NCBI RefSeq assembly: GCF_003710865.1
Contig: NZ_RHHO01000037.1
Location: forward strand, 62,001-126,000
From: Brevibacillus borstelensis
GTDB taxonomy: Bacteria; Bacillota; Bacilli; Brevibacillales; Brevibacillaceae
Direction: 5' to 3'
Length of the DNA stretch: 64,000 nucleotides
A program made the position numbers and the translations under genes. How positions within the stretch are numbered: position 1 is the first letter of the stretch; each line of letters begins with the position of its first letter. Below are positions 17,476 to 25,745 of the stretch, one piece after another. The notes under the pieces are model-generated. The model was not told the origin of the DNA and ran no database searches. It worked only from the letters and a program-made list of their open reading frames with translations.

Positions 17476-17549
17476 TCGTCATCACCTGTTTACAAATATA
17501 CAGCAAAATTCCGGCGATTTCGCGATAACTCGAAGTGTTTCCCAGGATT

Positions 17550-17566
17550 TAAGGTCGCTGTAAGGT
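17550..17566 (+). promoter_or_regulatory. Candidate response-regulator site: TAAGGT direct repeats, 11 bp apart
   Basis: TAAGGT at 17550-17555 and 17561-17566 are one helical turn apart, as expected for a tandem OmpR-family dimer. About 30 bp downstream lies an extended -10 TGTTATGCT (17594-17602) with no proper -35, consistent with an activator-dependent promoter for the ABC genes. Confidence 0.55.
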
Positions 17567-17649
17567 TGCCGTCAGTATCCAGAAAGATGCCGCTGTTATG
17601 CTCAAATTGCGATACTAAAATCAGCAGCAAACAGAGTGGAGTGAAAAAG

Positions 17650-18561
17650 ATGAATGCAATCGTCTCAACGCATAATCTTTCCAAACGATATGGAGACGCT
17701 TATCGGGTGAACGAGGTGAATCTCGAGGTGCATGAAGGGGAGGTGTACGGCTTTTTGGGGCCCAACGGAGCAGGAAAGTCGACAACGCTCAAAATGCTCT
17801 TGGGGCTGGTCAAGCCATCAAGCGGAAAGGTTGTTGTTTTTGGAAAGGAATTTGACAAAAACCGGCTGTCCATTTTGCGCCAGACCGGTTCGCTCATCGA
17901 GTCTCCTTCGTACTACGGACATTTGACCGGTCTGGAGAACATGCGGATCATGCAGCGCCTGCACGATGTCCCGGACAAAAATGTATGCGAGGCACTCAAA
18001 ATTGTGCGGCTGGAAAACCACAAGGACAAAAAGGCTGGACTGTATTCCCTTGGAATGAAGCAGAGGCTTGGCATTGCAATGGCTTTGATCGCTTTTCCGA
18101 AGCTCCTGATCCTTGACGAACCGACGAATGGACTTGACCCTGCGGGTATTGGTGAAATTCGCGAGCTGATCAAATCATTGCCGCAGCGCTACGGCATCAC
18201 CGTATTGCTTTCCAGCCATTTGCTGTCAGAAATTGAGCAAATTGCTACTTCAGTCGGCATCATCAGCGATGGGAAACTGCTGTTTCAGGGCAGCATGGAA
18301 GCTTTGCAAAGCAAGAGCCAGCCTCGTATTGCGATAAAAACGGTGGATAACGAAACGGCGCATGTCCTGCTCTACAGGCAAGGCTTCCATTCAGTTATCG
18401 AGGATGATGCCTTGATAGTGAAAGAAATGAATGACGAGCAGACCGCTTTCGCAAACCGAATGCTTGTCCAGGCGGGCATCGATGTGATTCGGATTGAAGA
18501 GCGGAGGAAAAGCTTGGAGCGCATCTTTCTTGAGCTTACAGGAAAGGAGAAAAGCCTTTGA
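17650..18561 (+). CDS. LanF/BcrA-type ABC transporter ATP-binding protein
   Basis: 303-residue ATPase of the lantibiotic-immunity/bacitracin type. Walker A GPNGAGKST, signature YSLGMKQRLGIA and Walker B LLILDEPTNGLDP are all present, with a LanF-like C-terminal tail. ATG 17650 is supported by GTGGAG at 17635-17640; a longer upstream extension runs through the regulatory region and is unlikely. With the two following permeases it should form an exporter that removes lantibiotics or similar peptides from the membrane. Gene order and divergent two-component system match LanFEG/CprABC loci. Confidence 0.9.
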   Translation: MNAIVSTHNLSKRYGDAYRVNEVNLEVHEGEVYGFLGPNGAGKSTTLKMLLGLVKPSSGKVVVFGKEFDKNRLSILRQTGSLIESPSYYGHLTGLENMRIMQRLHDVPDKNVCEALKIVRLENHKDKKAGLYSLGMKQRLGIAMALIAFPKLLILDEPTNGLDPAGIGEIRELIKSLPQRYGITVLLSSHLLSEIEQIATSVGIISDGKLLFQGSMEALQSKSQPRIAIKTVDNETAHVLLYRQGFHSVIEDDALIVKEMNDEQTAFANRMLVQAGIDVIRIEERRKSLERIFLELTGKEKSL

Positions 18562-19310
18562 TGAAAGCAATTCTACTGGAGTTCTATAAGCTGCGCCGCA
18601 AGCGGGTATTTCTCATGATCGTACTGTTTCTGTTGGTAGAAATAAGCTGGGCCTTCCTGTCTGTCAGCATGGCCATGTCCCGGAATCCGGATAAAGCGGG
18701 ATGGGAGGGGATAGTTGTCACGATTGCCTCCATGAATGGGCTGTTTCTTCCGATCCTTTCGGCAGTGGTTGTGTCTCGCATCTCCGATATGGAGCATACA
18801 GGAAACACGTGGAAGCTGCTAATGGCGGCATCGCTTCCACGTAGCAGGATTTATGCTGCAAAATATGCTTGTGCCTGCCTGCTGATGTTGTTGGCCATGA
18901 TCCTGCTCAGCATAGCGATTGCAACATTTGGATTGGCAAACGGCTTTGCGCAGCCGCTGCCGCTTTCTTTGCTGCTCCGATTTGTGTCAGGCACCATGCT
19001 GGCAAATATGGCAGTCATCGCCTTGCAGCAATGGATTTCATCTGCTGTCAAAAATCAAGCCTTTGGACTCGGTTTGGGGATGGTTGGCGGCTTTATCGGG
19101 ATGACGGCCGATCTTTTTCCGGAAGCGGTCCGGCGCATCTTTGTCTGGTCTTATTATACGGGGCTGTCTTGTGTCACGTACAAATACGAGAACGGAACGA
19201 TGGAGTTTGTCACCCGCAGCGTCGAGCCGGCTTTGCCTCTCGCTGTGGTTTTGATGGGAGGAGCCGTTTATCTCATCGGGAGTATCCATATGTCCCGCAA
19301 GGAAGAATAA
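18561..19310 (+). CDS. LanE/LanG-type ABC permease, first subunit
   Basis: 249-residue integral membrane protein of the ABC-2 family typical of lantibiotic immunity permeases. It begins with LEFYKLRRKRVF, a basic stretch seen in these subunits, and has about six hydrophobic segments. The ATG overlaps the stop of the ATPase gene, so translation is probably coupled. An in-frame TTG at 18558 is the alternative start. Confidence 0.82.
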   Translation: MKAILLEFYKLRRKRVFLMIVLFLLVEISWAFLSVSMAMSRNPDKAGWEGIVVTIASMNGLFLPILSAVVVSRISDMEHTGNTWKLLMAASLPRSRIYAAKYACACLLMLLAMILLSIAIATFGLANGFAQPLPLSLLLRFVSGTMLANMAVIALQQWISSAVKNQAFGLGLGMVGGFIGMTADLFPEAVRRIFVWSYYTGLSCVTYKYENGTMEFVTRSVEPALPLAVVLMGGAVYLIGSIHMSRKEE

Positions 19311-19321
19311 GGGGGGGAACC

Positions 19322-20053
19322 ATGTTGATAAAAAGTTTGGCTGCCGAATGGTTGAAAATGCGCAAGTCGTACATTTGGAGCATTCTGGCGGCACTGCCTG
19401 CTGTCAGCATCTTGATTGGCACCGCCAATTATTACGCAAACAAAAGCGTGCTCACCAATGGATGGTACAGCCTATGGACACAAGTAAGCCTGTTTTACGG
19501 GGAGTTTTTCCTTCCCGTTCTCATTGCCATCTGCTGTGCATATCTATGCCGTCTCGAGCATTTCAACAAAAACTGGTACCAGGTGATGACGGCCCCGGTT
19601 TCCCGGTCTGCGATTTTCATTTCGAAACTGGCTATCGCCGGGATAATGATGCTCATTGTCCAGGCATTTTTCCTGCTGCTGTATTTTTGCGCAGGGAAGG
19701 TGCTGGGATTGGCATCGCCATTTCCAATAGAAACCGTTGGCTGGATGAGCCGCGGCTTGTATGCATCCATCGCGATCAGTGCGGTACAGCTTGCTCTATC
19801 GATACGCATCCGCAGCTTCGCAGTCCCAATCGGCATCAGCATTTGTGCAGCGTTTATCGGTCTGGGGATGTATGTGATGAAACTCGGCATGTTTTACCCG
19901 TATTCTCTCTTGACGATCGGGATCGGCGCATTGAGCCAAGAAAGTTTGACAATCGCGGAGAACGGTCTGTTTTTGGCGATGAACAGCTTGTTCATTGTCA
20001 TTGTCTCGGCTATTGCGATCAGGTATCTTTCAAAAAGAGATGTTGTCGCATGA
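19322..20053 (+). CDS. LanE/LanG-type ABC permease, second subunit
   Basis: 243-residue integral membrane protein with six hydrophobic segments, related to the preceding permease (shared N-terminal KSLAAEWLKMRKSYIW pattern). ATG 19322 follows AAGGGGGGGAA at a good distance. A longer frame open from 18869 overlaps the previous gene and is not the true start. It would form the heteromeric membrane channel with the first permease. No lantibiotic structural or modification gene is nearby, so the module points to resistance, not production. Confidence 0.82.
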   Translation: MLIKSLAAEWLKMRKSYIWSILAALPAVSILIGTANYYANKSVLTNGWYSLWTQVSLFYGEFFLPVLIAICCAYLCRLEHFNKNWYQVMTAPVSRSAIFISKLAIAGIMMLIVQAFFLLLYFCAGKVLGLASPFPIETVGWMSRGLYASIAISAVQLALSIRIRSFAVPIGISICAAFIGLGMYVMKLGMFYPYSLLTIGIGALSQESLTIAENGLFLAMNSLFIVIVSAIAIRYLSKRDVVA

Positions 20054-20110
20054 TATTTGTCGCATGATATATAGAAGAAAGACAAAAAATACTTACAAAA
20101 GATTATTAAC

Positions 20111-20139
20111 TTACATTCTCTGAAGCTCTGCGCTACAAT
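20111..20139 (+). promoter_or_regulatory. Sigma-A promoter for the DsbA-family gene
   Basis: TTACAT (20111-20116) and TACAAT (20134-20139) with a 17-bp spacer, 34 bp before the start codon. Confidence 0.6.
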
Positions 20140-20172
20140 AAGGGTACCGTACATATGGAAGGAGCTTTTAAA

Positions 20173-20799
20173 ATGATCATCGAAATTTTCCAGGACACGG
20201 TTTGTCCGTGGTGCCGGATCGGTAAAAAGAATGTATTTGACGCTATCAAACAGTGGGAAGGAGAACCGATCACCATCCGCTACCGGGCTTATCAGCTCAA
20301 CCCGGACACGTCCAAGGAAGGCGTTCCCTTCTGGGAGTACATGGGGGCGATGAAAGGCGGAATCGAAGGGGCTAAACAAATGGTGCAGCATGCCGCCAAT
20401 GCGGGTGAAGCAGCAGGGATCCCTTTTCAGTTTGATCAGGTTTCCGTTTGGCCCAATACGCTTGCTTCCCATCAGTTGATCAAGCTGGCTCCTCCAGAAT
20501 TGCAGACCGAAATGGTAGACGCTATATACCGGGCTTATTTCGAAAATGGGCAGGATATCGGTCAATTGGATACGCTCGTAAATATAGCGGGTCTTCTCGG
20601 CATGGACGAGATCGAAACGCGCCTGCTCATCGAAAAGGGCGAGAAACTGGATGAAATACGCGAAGACCTCGAGTATGCGAAGCAACTGCAAATTACCGGT
20701 GTGCCCTTTTTCGTGGTTGATGGGAAATTGGCTCTATCTGGAGCGCATCCGGTCGAGAACTTTCTCAAAGCCTTCCGCCAGGTGTCGGAAACCCCATAG
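20173..20799 (+). CDS. DsbA-family (FrnE-like) thiol oxidoreductase
   Basis: 208-residue cytoplasmic thioredoxin-fold protein of the FrnE/DsbA family. The active site is CPWC at residues 11-14 and the cis-Pro loop is TGVPFFV near residue 178. It has no signal peptide, so it probably acts on cytosolic thiols rather than in secretion. ATG 20173 is preceded by AAGGAG with a 9-base gap; an upstream ATG at 20155 overlaps the ribosome site region. It is a monocistronic unit with its own promoter and terminator. Confidence 0.9.
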   Translation: MIIEIFQDTVCPWCRIGKKNVFDAIKQWEGEPITIRYRAYQLNPDTSKEGVPFWEYMGAMKGGIEGAKQMVQHAANAGEAAGIPFQFDQVSVWPNTLASHQLIKLAPPELQTEMVDAIYRAYFENGQDIGQLDTLVNIAGLLGMDEIETRLLIEKGEKLDEIREDLEYAKQLQITGVPFFVVDGKLALSGAHPVENFLKAFRQVSETP

Positions 20800-20810
20800 C
20801 ATAGCGATTG

Positions 20811-20836
20811 CCGCCCGTTGTGAGGGCGGTTTTTTC
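20811..20836 (+). terminator. Terminator after the DsbA-family gene
   Basis: CCGCCC-GTTGTGA-GGGCGG followed by seven T. Confidence 0.9.
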
Positions 20837-20974
20837 ATGCCTCCCCATGAATCCGCTCTCCAAGATTTACAGATTGAGTCTTGACAATAACCTTGCTAAA
20901 GTGGTAGAGGAACCGGTGAATCGTTGACCAAAGCCGGCTTTCTCAATTTATCGAAGAAAAGCGGGGGAGAGTTA

Positions 20975-21622
20975 GTGAAGAATCGATCTCGTTCCTGTCT
21001 ATTCGCTCTACTGGCAGGGCTTGTGATGACTGTAATCCATGTTCCGGCGGCAAGCGCAGCGGGCACTCCTGATCCATCTGCACCGGGTCAATCGGTAACG
21101 AGTGGAGCAACTGCCGCCGTGCCCGGTTTTGACCGCGAGAAGCTGATCGAACGTCTTGGAGTAGATGAGGAAGATGTCGTGGGACTGTACTACACCTCTA
21201 TGGCTGGCAGCTCTGAGAGTCGCATTCATAACATCAAAAAAGCGATGAGAAAAATCAACGGGGAAAAGATAAAGCCCGGAGAAGAGTTTTCCTATAATAA
21301 GGAAGTAGGCAACTCCAACCTGGCCGAAGATGGCTGGAAGGAAGCGCATGTCATCCAAAACGGCCAGTTGACCGAAGGATACGGCGGAGGAATCTGTCAA
21401 GTCTCCTCGACGCTGTTCAATGCAGTGATGGAAGCGCAGCTGTCGATTGTAGAACGGCACTCTCACAGCAAGACCGTCGGCTATGTACCCGTCGGACAGG
21501 ATGCTACCGTCGCATATGGACTTCTTGACTTCAGATTTTCCAATCCATACGACTACACCTTGAAGATCAAGGCCAAGACTTACGATGATACAGAGGTGGT
21601 AATTGCCATCTTAAAGAAGTAA
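20975..21622 (+). CDS. Secreted VanW-domain protein
   Basis: 215-residue exported protein. GTG 20975 has GGGGGAG at 20963-20969 and opens directly into a signal peptide (KNRSRSCLFALLAGL, cut after VPAASA); the longer frame from 20924 would bury it. Residues 75-200 form the VanW domain, with KPGEEFSYNKEVG and the conserved GGGICQVSSTLFNA containing a single Cys. VanW proteins occur in vancomycin-resistance clusters and widely in spore formers, but their activity is unknown. Nothing here suggests glycopeptide resistance. It ends at a strong terminator. Confidence 0.88.
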   Translation: MKNRSRSCLFALLAGLVMTVIHVPAASAAGTPDPSAPGQSVTSGATAAVPGFDREKLIERLGVDEEDVVGLYYTSMAGSSESRIHNIKKAMRKINGEKIKPGEEFSYNKEVGNSNLAEDGWKEAHVIQNGQLTEGYGGGICQVSSTLFNAVMEAQLSIVERHSHSKTVGYVPVGQDATVAYGLLDFRFSNPYDYTLKIKAKTYDDTEVVIAILKK

Positions 21623-21663
21623 AACGGTACCAGCATAAACACATAACTGACAGGGATGGCTAT

Positions 21664-21706
21664 GGCGTGTAGACAGATGATAGGTCTGTTACACGTCTTT
21701 TTTTTT
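21664..21706 (+). terminator. Terminator after the VanW gene
   Basis: GGCGTGTAGACAG pairs with CTGTTACACGTC and is followed by nine T. Confidence 0.88.
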
Positions 21707-21813
21707 GCCTTTCAAGCAGAAGTGGAATTCCACCCTCTATGATAAAAGAAAGGCGGCTTGCTCGTTTTGGACTCCTTCCGAGCGAACATACTGTTTGGTA
21801 AGGAGGGATTTGC

Positions 21814-22356
21814 ATGTACGTTGTCGTTCGAGAGGAAACAGAGGGAGTTCTTGTGCACGTAATGGGAGAAAAGCTTGCTCTTGGAAAAGATGGCGCCTTT
21901 CTTTTGCCCGGGCGCCTGATCCATGCACTGAAACCGGAAGACCTGCCGGAGGGGGTCTCCTTTTCTCTCGAAGATACGCTTCCATGCGGGGCAGGGTTTT
22001 ATCAGGAAGATCATGTAGTGTTTCGCCGGGAAGAAAAGTCACTTGCGTTTCAAGTCGATGTCACCTCCAGCTATGATCCCGAAACGTGGGACGGATTGTT
22101 TCCGCTTGGAGACACCCTGCGTGCGCGATATCACGTGCTGAAAACCATTCGGGATATCGATATAAGTGCAGTCTGCCTGGATGAGAAGGCCTTTCTTCTT
22201 TCTTACCGTCTGCACTGGCAGGCACTGGAGGAGGAAGATCTGGACAGCATGCTGTTGGCCGTTTGCGTAGCGATCGGGACGCTGGAGAACAGAGGCAACG
22301 AGCGCTTATGGTACGGCGGAAGAGATGAGAACGGCGGCAATGATTTCTGTCCGTGA
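21814..22356 (+). CDS. Protein of unknown function
   Basis: 180-residue soluble, acidic protein that I do not recognise. It has AAGGAGG before ATG 21814. Alternating short hydrophobic strands in the first 95 residues suggest a beta-rich domain; the second half (RARYHVLKTIRDIDIS, ALEEEDLDSMLLAVCVAIGTL) looks helical. No signal peptide or membrane segment. It precedes the FAH-family gene by 58 bp and could share its transcript. Confidence 0.65.
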   Translation: MYVVVREETEGVLVHVMGEKLALGKDGAFLLPGRLIHALKPEDLPEGVSFSLEDTLPCGAGFYQEDHVVFRREEKSLAFQVDVTSSYDPETWDGLFPLGDTLRARYHVLKTIRDIDISAVCLDEKAFLLSYRLHWQALEEEDLDSMLLAVCVAIGTLENRGNERLWYGGRDENGGNDFCP

Positions 22357-22414
22357 AAAACAAACAGTGATATAGTAAAAGAGGGAAAATTGGGCAAGAG
22401 GGAGAGAAGAAGTT

Positions 22415-23041
22415 ATGCAAACGATCCGGAATATTTACTGTGTAGGACGCAACTACAAGCTTCATGCGGCAGAGCTGGGAAACGAGGTCCCAACGGCCCC
22501 GATGCTTTTCGGCAAGCCGACTCATGCCCTGGTTGAGGCGAATGGACAAGAGATCGAGCTTCCGGGGAATCGCGGTGAACTGCATTACGAAGCCGAGCTC
22601 GTGATCCATATTGCCAGACCTTTTGCCGAAGGGGCGAAGCTGGAGGACATCGTCGACAAAATGGCATTGGGCATCGATTTTACACTGCGCGATGTTCAGA
22701 GCGAGCTGAAGAAAAAGGGATATCCCTGGATGCTGGCAAAAGGCTTTCCGAATTCTGCTGTCGTCACTGCTTTTCGGCCGTTCCCAGGTTTGCAAGCGTG
22801 CCTGGAAACGGATTTCACACTCGTCAAGAACGGCGAACAGGCACAGCGGGGGAATATCGGCGATGTCATCTTCGATTTGATGACCATTATCCGCTATACA
22901 AATGAACACTTCGGCTTGGACCAGGGAGATATTATTTATACAGGCACTCCTGCCGGTGTCGCAGCTACGAAAAACGGCGATCATTTTAGCTTCCTGTGGG
23001 GATCGGAAAACTGGGGAGAATTTACTGCAAGACTCGTCTAA
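22415..23041 (+). CDS. Fumarylacetoacetate-hydrolase-family protein
   Basis: 208-residue FAH-fold enzyme, a family of metal-dependent hydrolases, decarboxylases and isomerases acting on acylpyruvates and ring-cleavage products. The conserved opening IYCVGRNYKLHAAELG, metal ligands in HYEAELVIHI and FTLRDVQ, and the active-site GDIIYTGTPAGV are all present. The length matches single-domain FAH proteins such as acylpyruvases. GGGAGAGAAG precedes ATG 22415. No other aromatic-degradation genes lie next to it, so a specific substrate cannot be given. Confidence 0.88.
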   Translation: MQTIRNIYCVGRNYKLHAAELGNEVPTAPMLFGKPTHALVEANGQEIELPGNRGELHYEAELVIHIARPFAEGAKLEDIVDKMALGIDFTLRDVQSELKKKGYPWMLAKGFPNSAVVTAFRPFPGLQACLETDFTLVKNGEQAQRGNIGDVIFDLMTIIRYTNEHFGLDQGDIIYTGTPAGVAATKNGDHFSFLWGSENWGEFTARLV

Positions 23042-23053
23042 CTCCGCATAATG

Positions 23054-23096
23054 AAAGCCATCTTCTGACACTATCAGGCAGAAGATGGCTTTTTTG
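23054..23096 (+). terminator. Terminator after the FAH-family gene
   Basis: GAAAGCCATCTTCTG pairs with CAGAAGATGGCTTTT, followed by T residues. Confidence 0.9.
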
Positions 23097-23189
23097 CGCT
23101 TGGCCTCGCGTATTTTTTGCTATCTAGGCCCAGGGAACTAAAAGGCATTCATGGCAATGTTTGAGACTCTTTTTTCGTGTAGGGCCAAG

Positions 23190-23211
23190 TTACCAAAAAA
23201 CGCATTGGTAA
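23190..23211 (+). promoter_or_regulatory. Hairpin in the leader of the NlpC/P60 gene
   Basis: TTACCAA and TTGGTAA form a perfect 7-bp stem in the roughly 200-base untranslated leader. I could not match the leader to a known riboswitch; c-di-AMP control is common for such genes but the conserved core is not evident here. Confidence 0.35.
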
Positions 23212-23301
23212 ATTTTACGGTCTTATCCTCCCGTTTCCTCCTGCGGTAACCTGTGCTTGTACCCGATTGAGGGATCACAACATGACAAGGAGGAAAAGAG
23301 A

Positions 23302-24216
23302 GTGACGAAAAGAGATTGGGTGATGAAATCGACTATCGCCGTCATGCTGAGTACGTCCCTGTTAATGGGTGGTCAAGTTGGACAAGCGGCCGCTTATTCG
23401 CAAGATTCCGGGAAGTCTGAACAAATCGTGAGCTTGACCAAATCGCTGCTGGGCAAAGATTACAAATTTGGTGCCGAAGGGCCGAACAGCTTCGGTTCAG
23501 CGGGATTGGCCACGTATGTATACGGCAAAGCAGGAATCAAAATTGATGATACGATCTCTGAATTGTATCGCGGCGGGACCAAAGTAAGCCGGACAAGCGT
23601 TAAAGCCGGGGATCTCGTATTCTTCTCCTCCAATGGGAAAGGCAATCCTTCCTTCATGGGGATTTATGTGGGGAACGATCAATTTATCTACTCTTCGCAG
23701 AGCCAAGATGAAGTAGTGGTGAAAAAATACTCCGCATATGAAAAGAAATTCTTGGGCGCCAGACGGTATGTAAAAGAAGAGTCTGCTTCAAAGCCAAGTA
23801 CGCCCGACAATGGCTCGGAAGCTACCGCTATTGCCAACCAGGTAATTAAAAACGGTGAGAAATACATGGGTACACCGTACAAATTCGGCTCTAGCAAAAA
23901 CACGACCAAAACGTTTGACTGCTCGTCGTTTACCCAACGTGTGTTTAAAGAAGCGGGAATTACGCTGCCACGCGATTCTCGCCAGCAATCCACAGTAGGG
24001 AAAAGCGTATCTTTGAAAAACGTGAAAAAAGGCGATCTGATTTTCATGAAAGCATCCGTCAACACATCGTCTGACCGGATCACGCATGTCGCCATTTATG
24101 CAGGGAACGGAAAAATTTTGCATACGTACGGTAAGCCTGGGGTTACATACTCGAAGTTCGATGGTACGAACTGGGAACGCCGTGTGGTAAAAGTAAAGCG
24201 CGTCATTCCTGAATAA
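23302..24216 (+). CDS. Secreted protein with one dead and one intact NlpC/P60 domain
   Basis: 304-residue exported protein. GTG 23302 follows AAGGAGG (23287-23293) and opens a signal peptide ending near GQAAA. Residues 38-155 form a first NlpC/P60-like domain in which the catalytic Cys is Ser66 (FGSAGL in place of FDCSGF) and the catalytic His is Phe (SFMGIYVG). Residues 180-300 form a complete NlpC/P60 peptidase with Cys207 in FDCSSF and His262 in THVAIYAG. The intact half should cleave peptidoglycan stem peptides; the dead half may bind wall or regulate activity. There is no LysM or SH3 domain. Confidence 0.9.
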   Translation: MTKRDWVMKSTIAVMLSTSLLMGGQVGQAAAYSQDSGKSEQIVSLTKSLLGKDYKFGAEGPNSFGSAGLATYVYGKAGIKIDDTISELYRGGTKVSRTSVKAGDLVFFSSNGKGNPSFMGIYVGNDQFIYSSQSQDEVVVKKYSAYEKKFLGARRYVKEESASKPSTPDNGSEATAIANQVIKNGEKYMGTPYKFGSSKNTTKTFDCSSFTQRVFKEAGITLPRDSRQQSTVGKSVSLKNVKKGDLIFMKASVNTSSDRITHVAIYAGNGKILHTYGKPGVTYSKFDGTNWERRVVKVKRVIPE

Positions 24217-24242
24217 AAAATCCGCGTATCCGCAAAGATACA

Positions 24243-24277
24243 GGCTCTCATGCTTTATGCGTGGGAGTCTTTTTTTC
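24243..24277 (+). terminator. Terminator after the double NlpC/P60 gene
   Basis: GGCTCTCATGC pairs with GCGTGGGAGTC around a 5-base loop, followed by seven T. Confidence 0.85.
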
Positions 24278-24342
24278 TTCGCTTTTGCAGACTTTCTCTC
24301 CATGTTGTTTCTATATTAACTAGGACGAAAGCGGAGTGCTTT

Positions 24343-24351
24343 TGTTACAAT
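24343..24351 (+). promoter_or_regulatory. Extended -10 promoter element before the ResA-like gene
   Basis: TGTTACAAT matches the extended -10 pattern, 60 bp before the start codon; no good -35 is present. Confidence 0.45.
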
Positions 24352-24411
24352 AGATAGGTTGACAAATGATGGAAGGTTTTTGTTTGCAAGAACAGGAGGT
24401 GTGTATTAGCG

Positions 24412-24951
24412 ATGAAGATTCGTTACATGCTGGTTCTGGCGATTGTCGCTTTGTCTACTTATTTAGCAGTAGGGACAGGCAGTCAAAAGGAGAACGTAAA
24501 CGAGATGATAGCCAAACCGGAGGTCCGGTATCTGGCCCCGGATTTTCAAGGGATGTCCTTGCATGGAGAAGAGATGTCGCTTGCAGAGCAGAGGGGCAAA
24601 CCTGTTTTTCTGAATTTCTGGGCCAGCTGGTGCCCGCCTTGCCAAGCAGAGATGCCCGATTTGACTTCCTTGCATAAAACGTATGGGGATCAAGTTTCCT
24701 TTATAGGGATCAACACGACCTACAATGATTCGGAGGAGGCGGCACGGGATTTTGTTAAGCTATACCAGGTAGACTATCCCATCGTCACAGATCCCAAGGG
24801 AGAAATCAGCAAAGAGTACCAGATCATCGCCATGCCTACGAGTTTTGTCCTAGATGCGGACGGCAGGATTGTGTACAAAAAAATGGGTCCGGTGACGATC
24901 GAAGAATTTGAACGGGTTGTACAACCCCTGCTGAAGAAAGGAAATCCGTAA
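24412..24951 (+). CDS. ResA/TlpA-like membrane-anchored thiol-disulfide oxidoreductase
   Basis: 179-residue thioredoxin-fold protein on the outer face of the membrane. Residues 5-22 form an uncleaved signal anchor. The redox site is WCPPC with Cys74 and Cys77, and the cis-Pro loop is AMPTSFVLD. This is the pattern of ResA, StoA and related reductases used in cytochrome c maturation or other extracytoplasmic thiol reduction. No resBC or ccdA genes are adjacent. The stop overlaps the ATG of a multi-pass membrane protein, so the two are co-translated and probably work together. Confidence 0.88.
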   Translation: MKIRYMLVLAIVALSTYLAVGTGSQKENVNEMIAKPEVRYLAPDFQGMSLHGEEMSLAEQRGKPVFLNFWASWCPPCQAEMPDLTSLHKTYGDQVSFIGINTTYNDSEEAARDFVKLYQVDYPIVTDPKGEISKEYQIIAMPTSFVLDADGRIVYKKMGPVTIEEFERVVQPLLKKGNP

Positions 24952-25664
24952 TGCTGGAACCGGGGGCAATGCTGTCAATCGGTCCGTTGCACTTTTCAAC
25001 CAGCGTCCTGTCTGTCGTCCTAGCACTCCTTCTCTATGGATTTTGGATCAAACGAGTCGAAGAGAAGCTGGAAGGGGTTCAGTCGTTTTTGCAGGCAGGC
25101 AGCAACGCATTATTGGCTGGGCTTCTTTTGTACAAGCTGTGGCCAGTGTTGGAAGCCGGAAAAGCGGTGTGGCTGCAGCCCTCCCGATGGCTGCTGTACA
25201 GTGGCGGAGCGTACGGTCTGGAAGCTGCCGCAGTCGGCGGGTTGCTGGTTTTCGCTCTGCAAGCCTTTCGAGGAAAATGGCCATTAGAGAGAACGATCGA
25301 ATGGACACTCAGTGCTTTTGCCTTTCTGGCTGCGGTGTATTCGATTGTTGTCAAGCAGTACGGGGTGGAGACCGAAGGCTGGGGATGGGTACTGAATGGA
25401 AGCTACTACCTCCCTGTTAATGCCCTGCATGCAGGAGTGATGGTGCTCCTGATTGCCATGCTAACCTTTTCGCGTTCGCGAGCGCATTTTGTCCGCAGAG
25501 AACGGATCGGTCTGCTGCTGATGGGCATAGGGTTGTGGGCTATCCTATACGTTGCGCTCACCCCAAGCGAAAGCATACAGACAGGCTGGCGGTCATATCG
25601 TGAGGAAATGGGGCTTGCGTCTGTTTATGCAGGCGCCTGGATCCTGCTCAGACGCAGGAGCTAG
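24951..25664 (+). CDS. Multi-pass membrane protein paired with the ResA-like reductase
   Basis: 237-residue protein with about seven hydrophobic segments. The start ATG shares a base with the upstream stop (TAATG). The way the segments are laid out, with SIGPLHFSTSVLSVVLALLLYG at the start, recalls prolipoprotein diacylglyceryl transferase, but the catalytic HGGLxG-type motif is absent. I can give no biochemical role; the tight pairing suggests electron delivery to, or anchoring of, the thiol reductase. No Cys pair of the CcdA type is visible. Confidence 0.7.
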   Translation: MLEPGAMLSIGPLHFSTSVLSVVLALLLYGFWIKRVEEKLEGVQSFLQAGSNALLAGLLLYKLWPVLEAGKAVWLQPSRWLLYSGGAYGLEAAAVGGLLVFALQAFRGKWPLERTIEWTLSAFAFLAAVYSIVVKQYGVETEGWGWVLNGSYYLPVNALHAGVMVLLIAMLTFSRSRAHFVRRERIGLLLMGIGLWAILYVALTPSESIQTGWRSYREEMGLASVYAGAWILLRRRS

Positions 25665-25745
25665 GAATCCAAAATTTCTGAAAAAGGAAAAATTGAAAAT
25701 TTGGAGAATCTTCCTATTATACCTGATGAAAATGGGGGAATGTAC

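Noticed and set aside
23097-23301. c-di-AMP (ydaO-type) riboswitch before the NlpC/P60 gene
   Set aside because: Gene type and leader length fit, but I cannot align the conserved core of that riboswitch to the sequence; only a simple 7-bp hairpin is clear.
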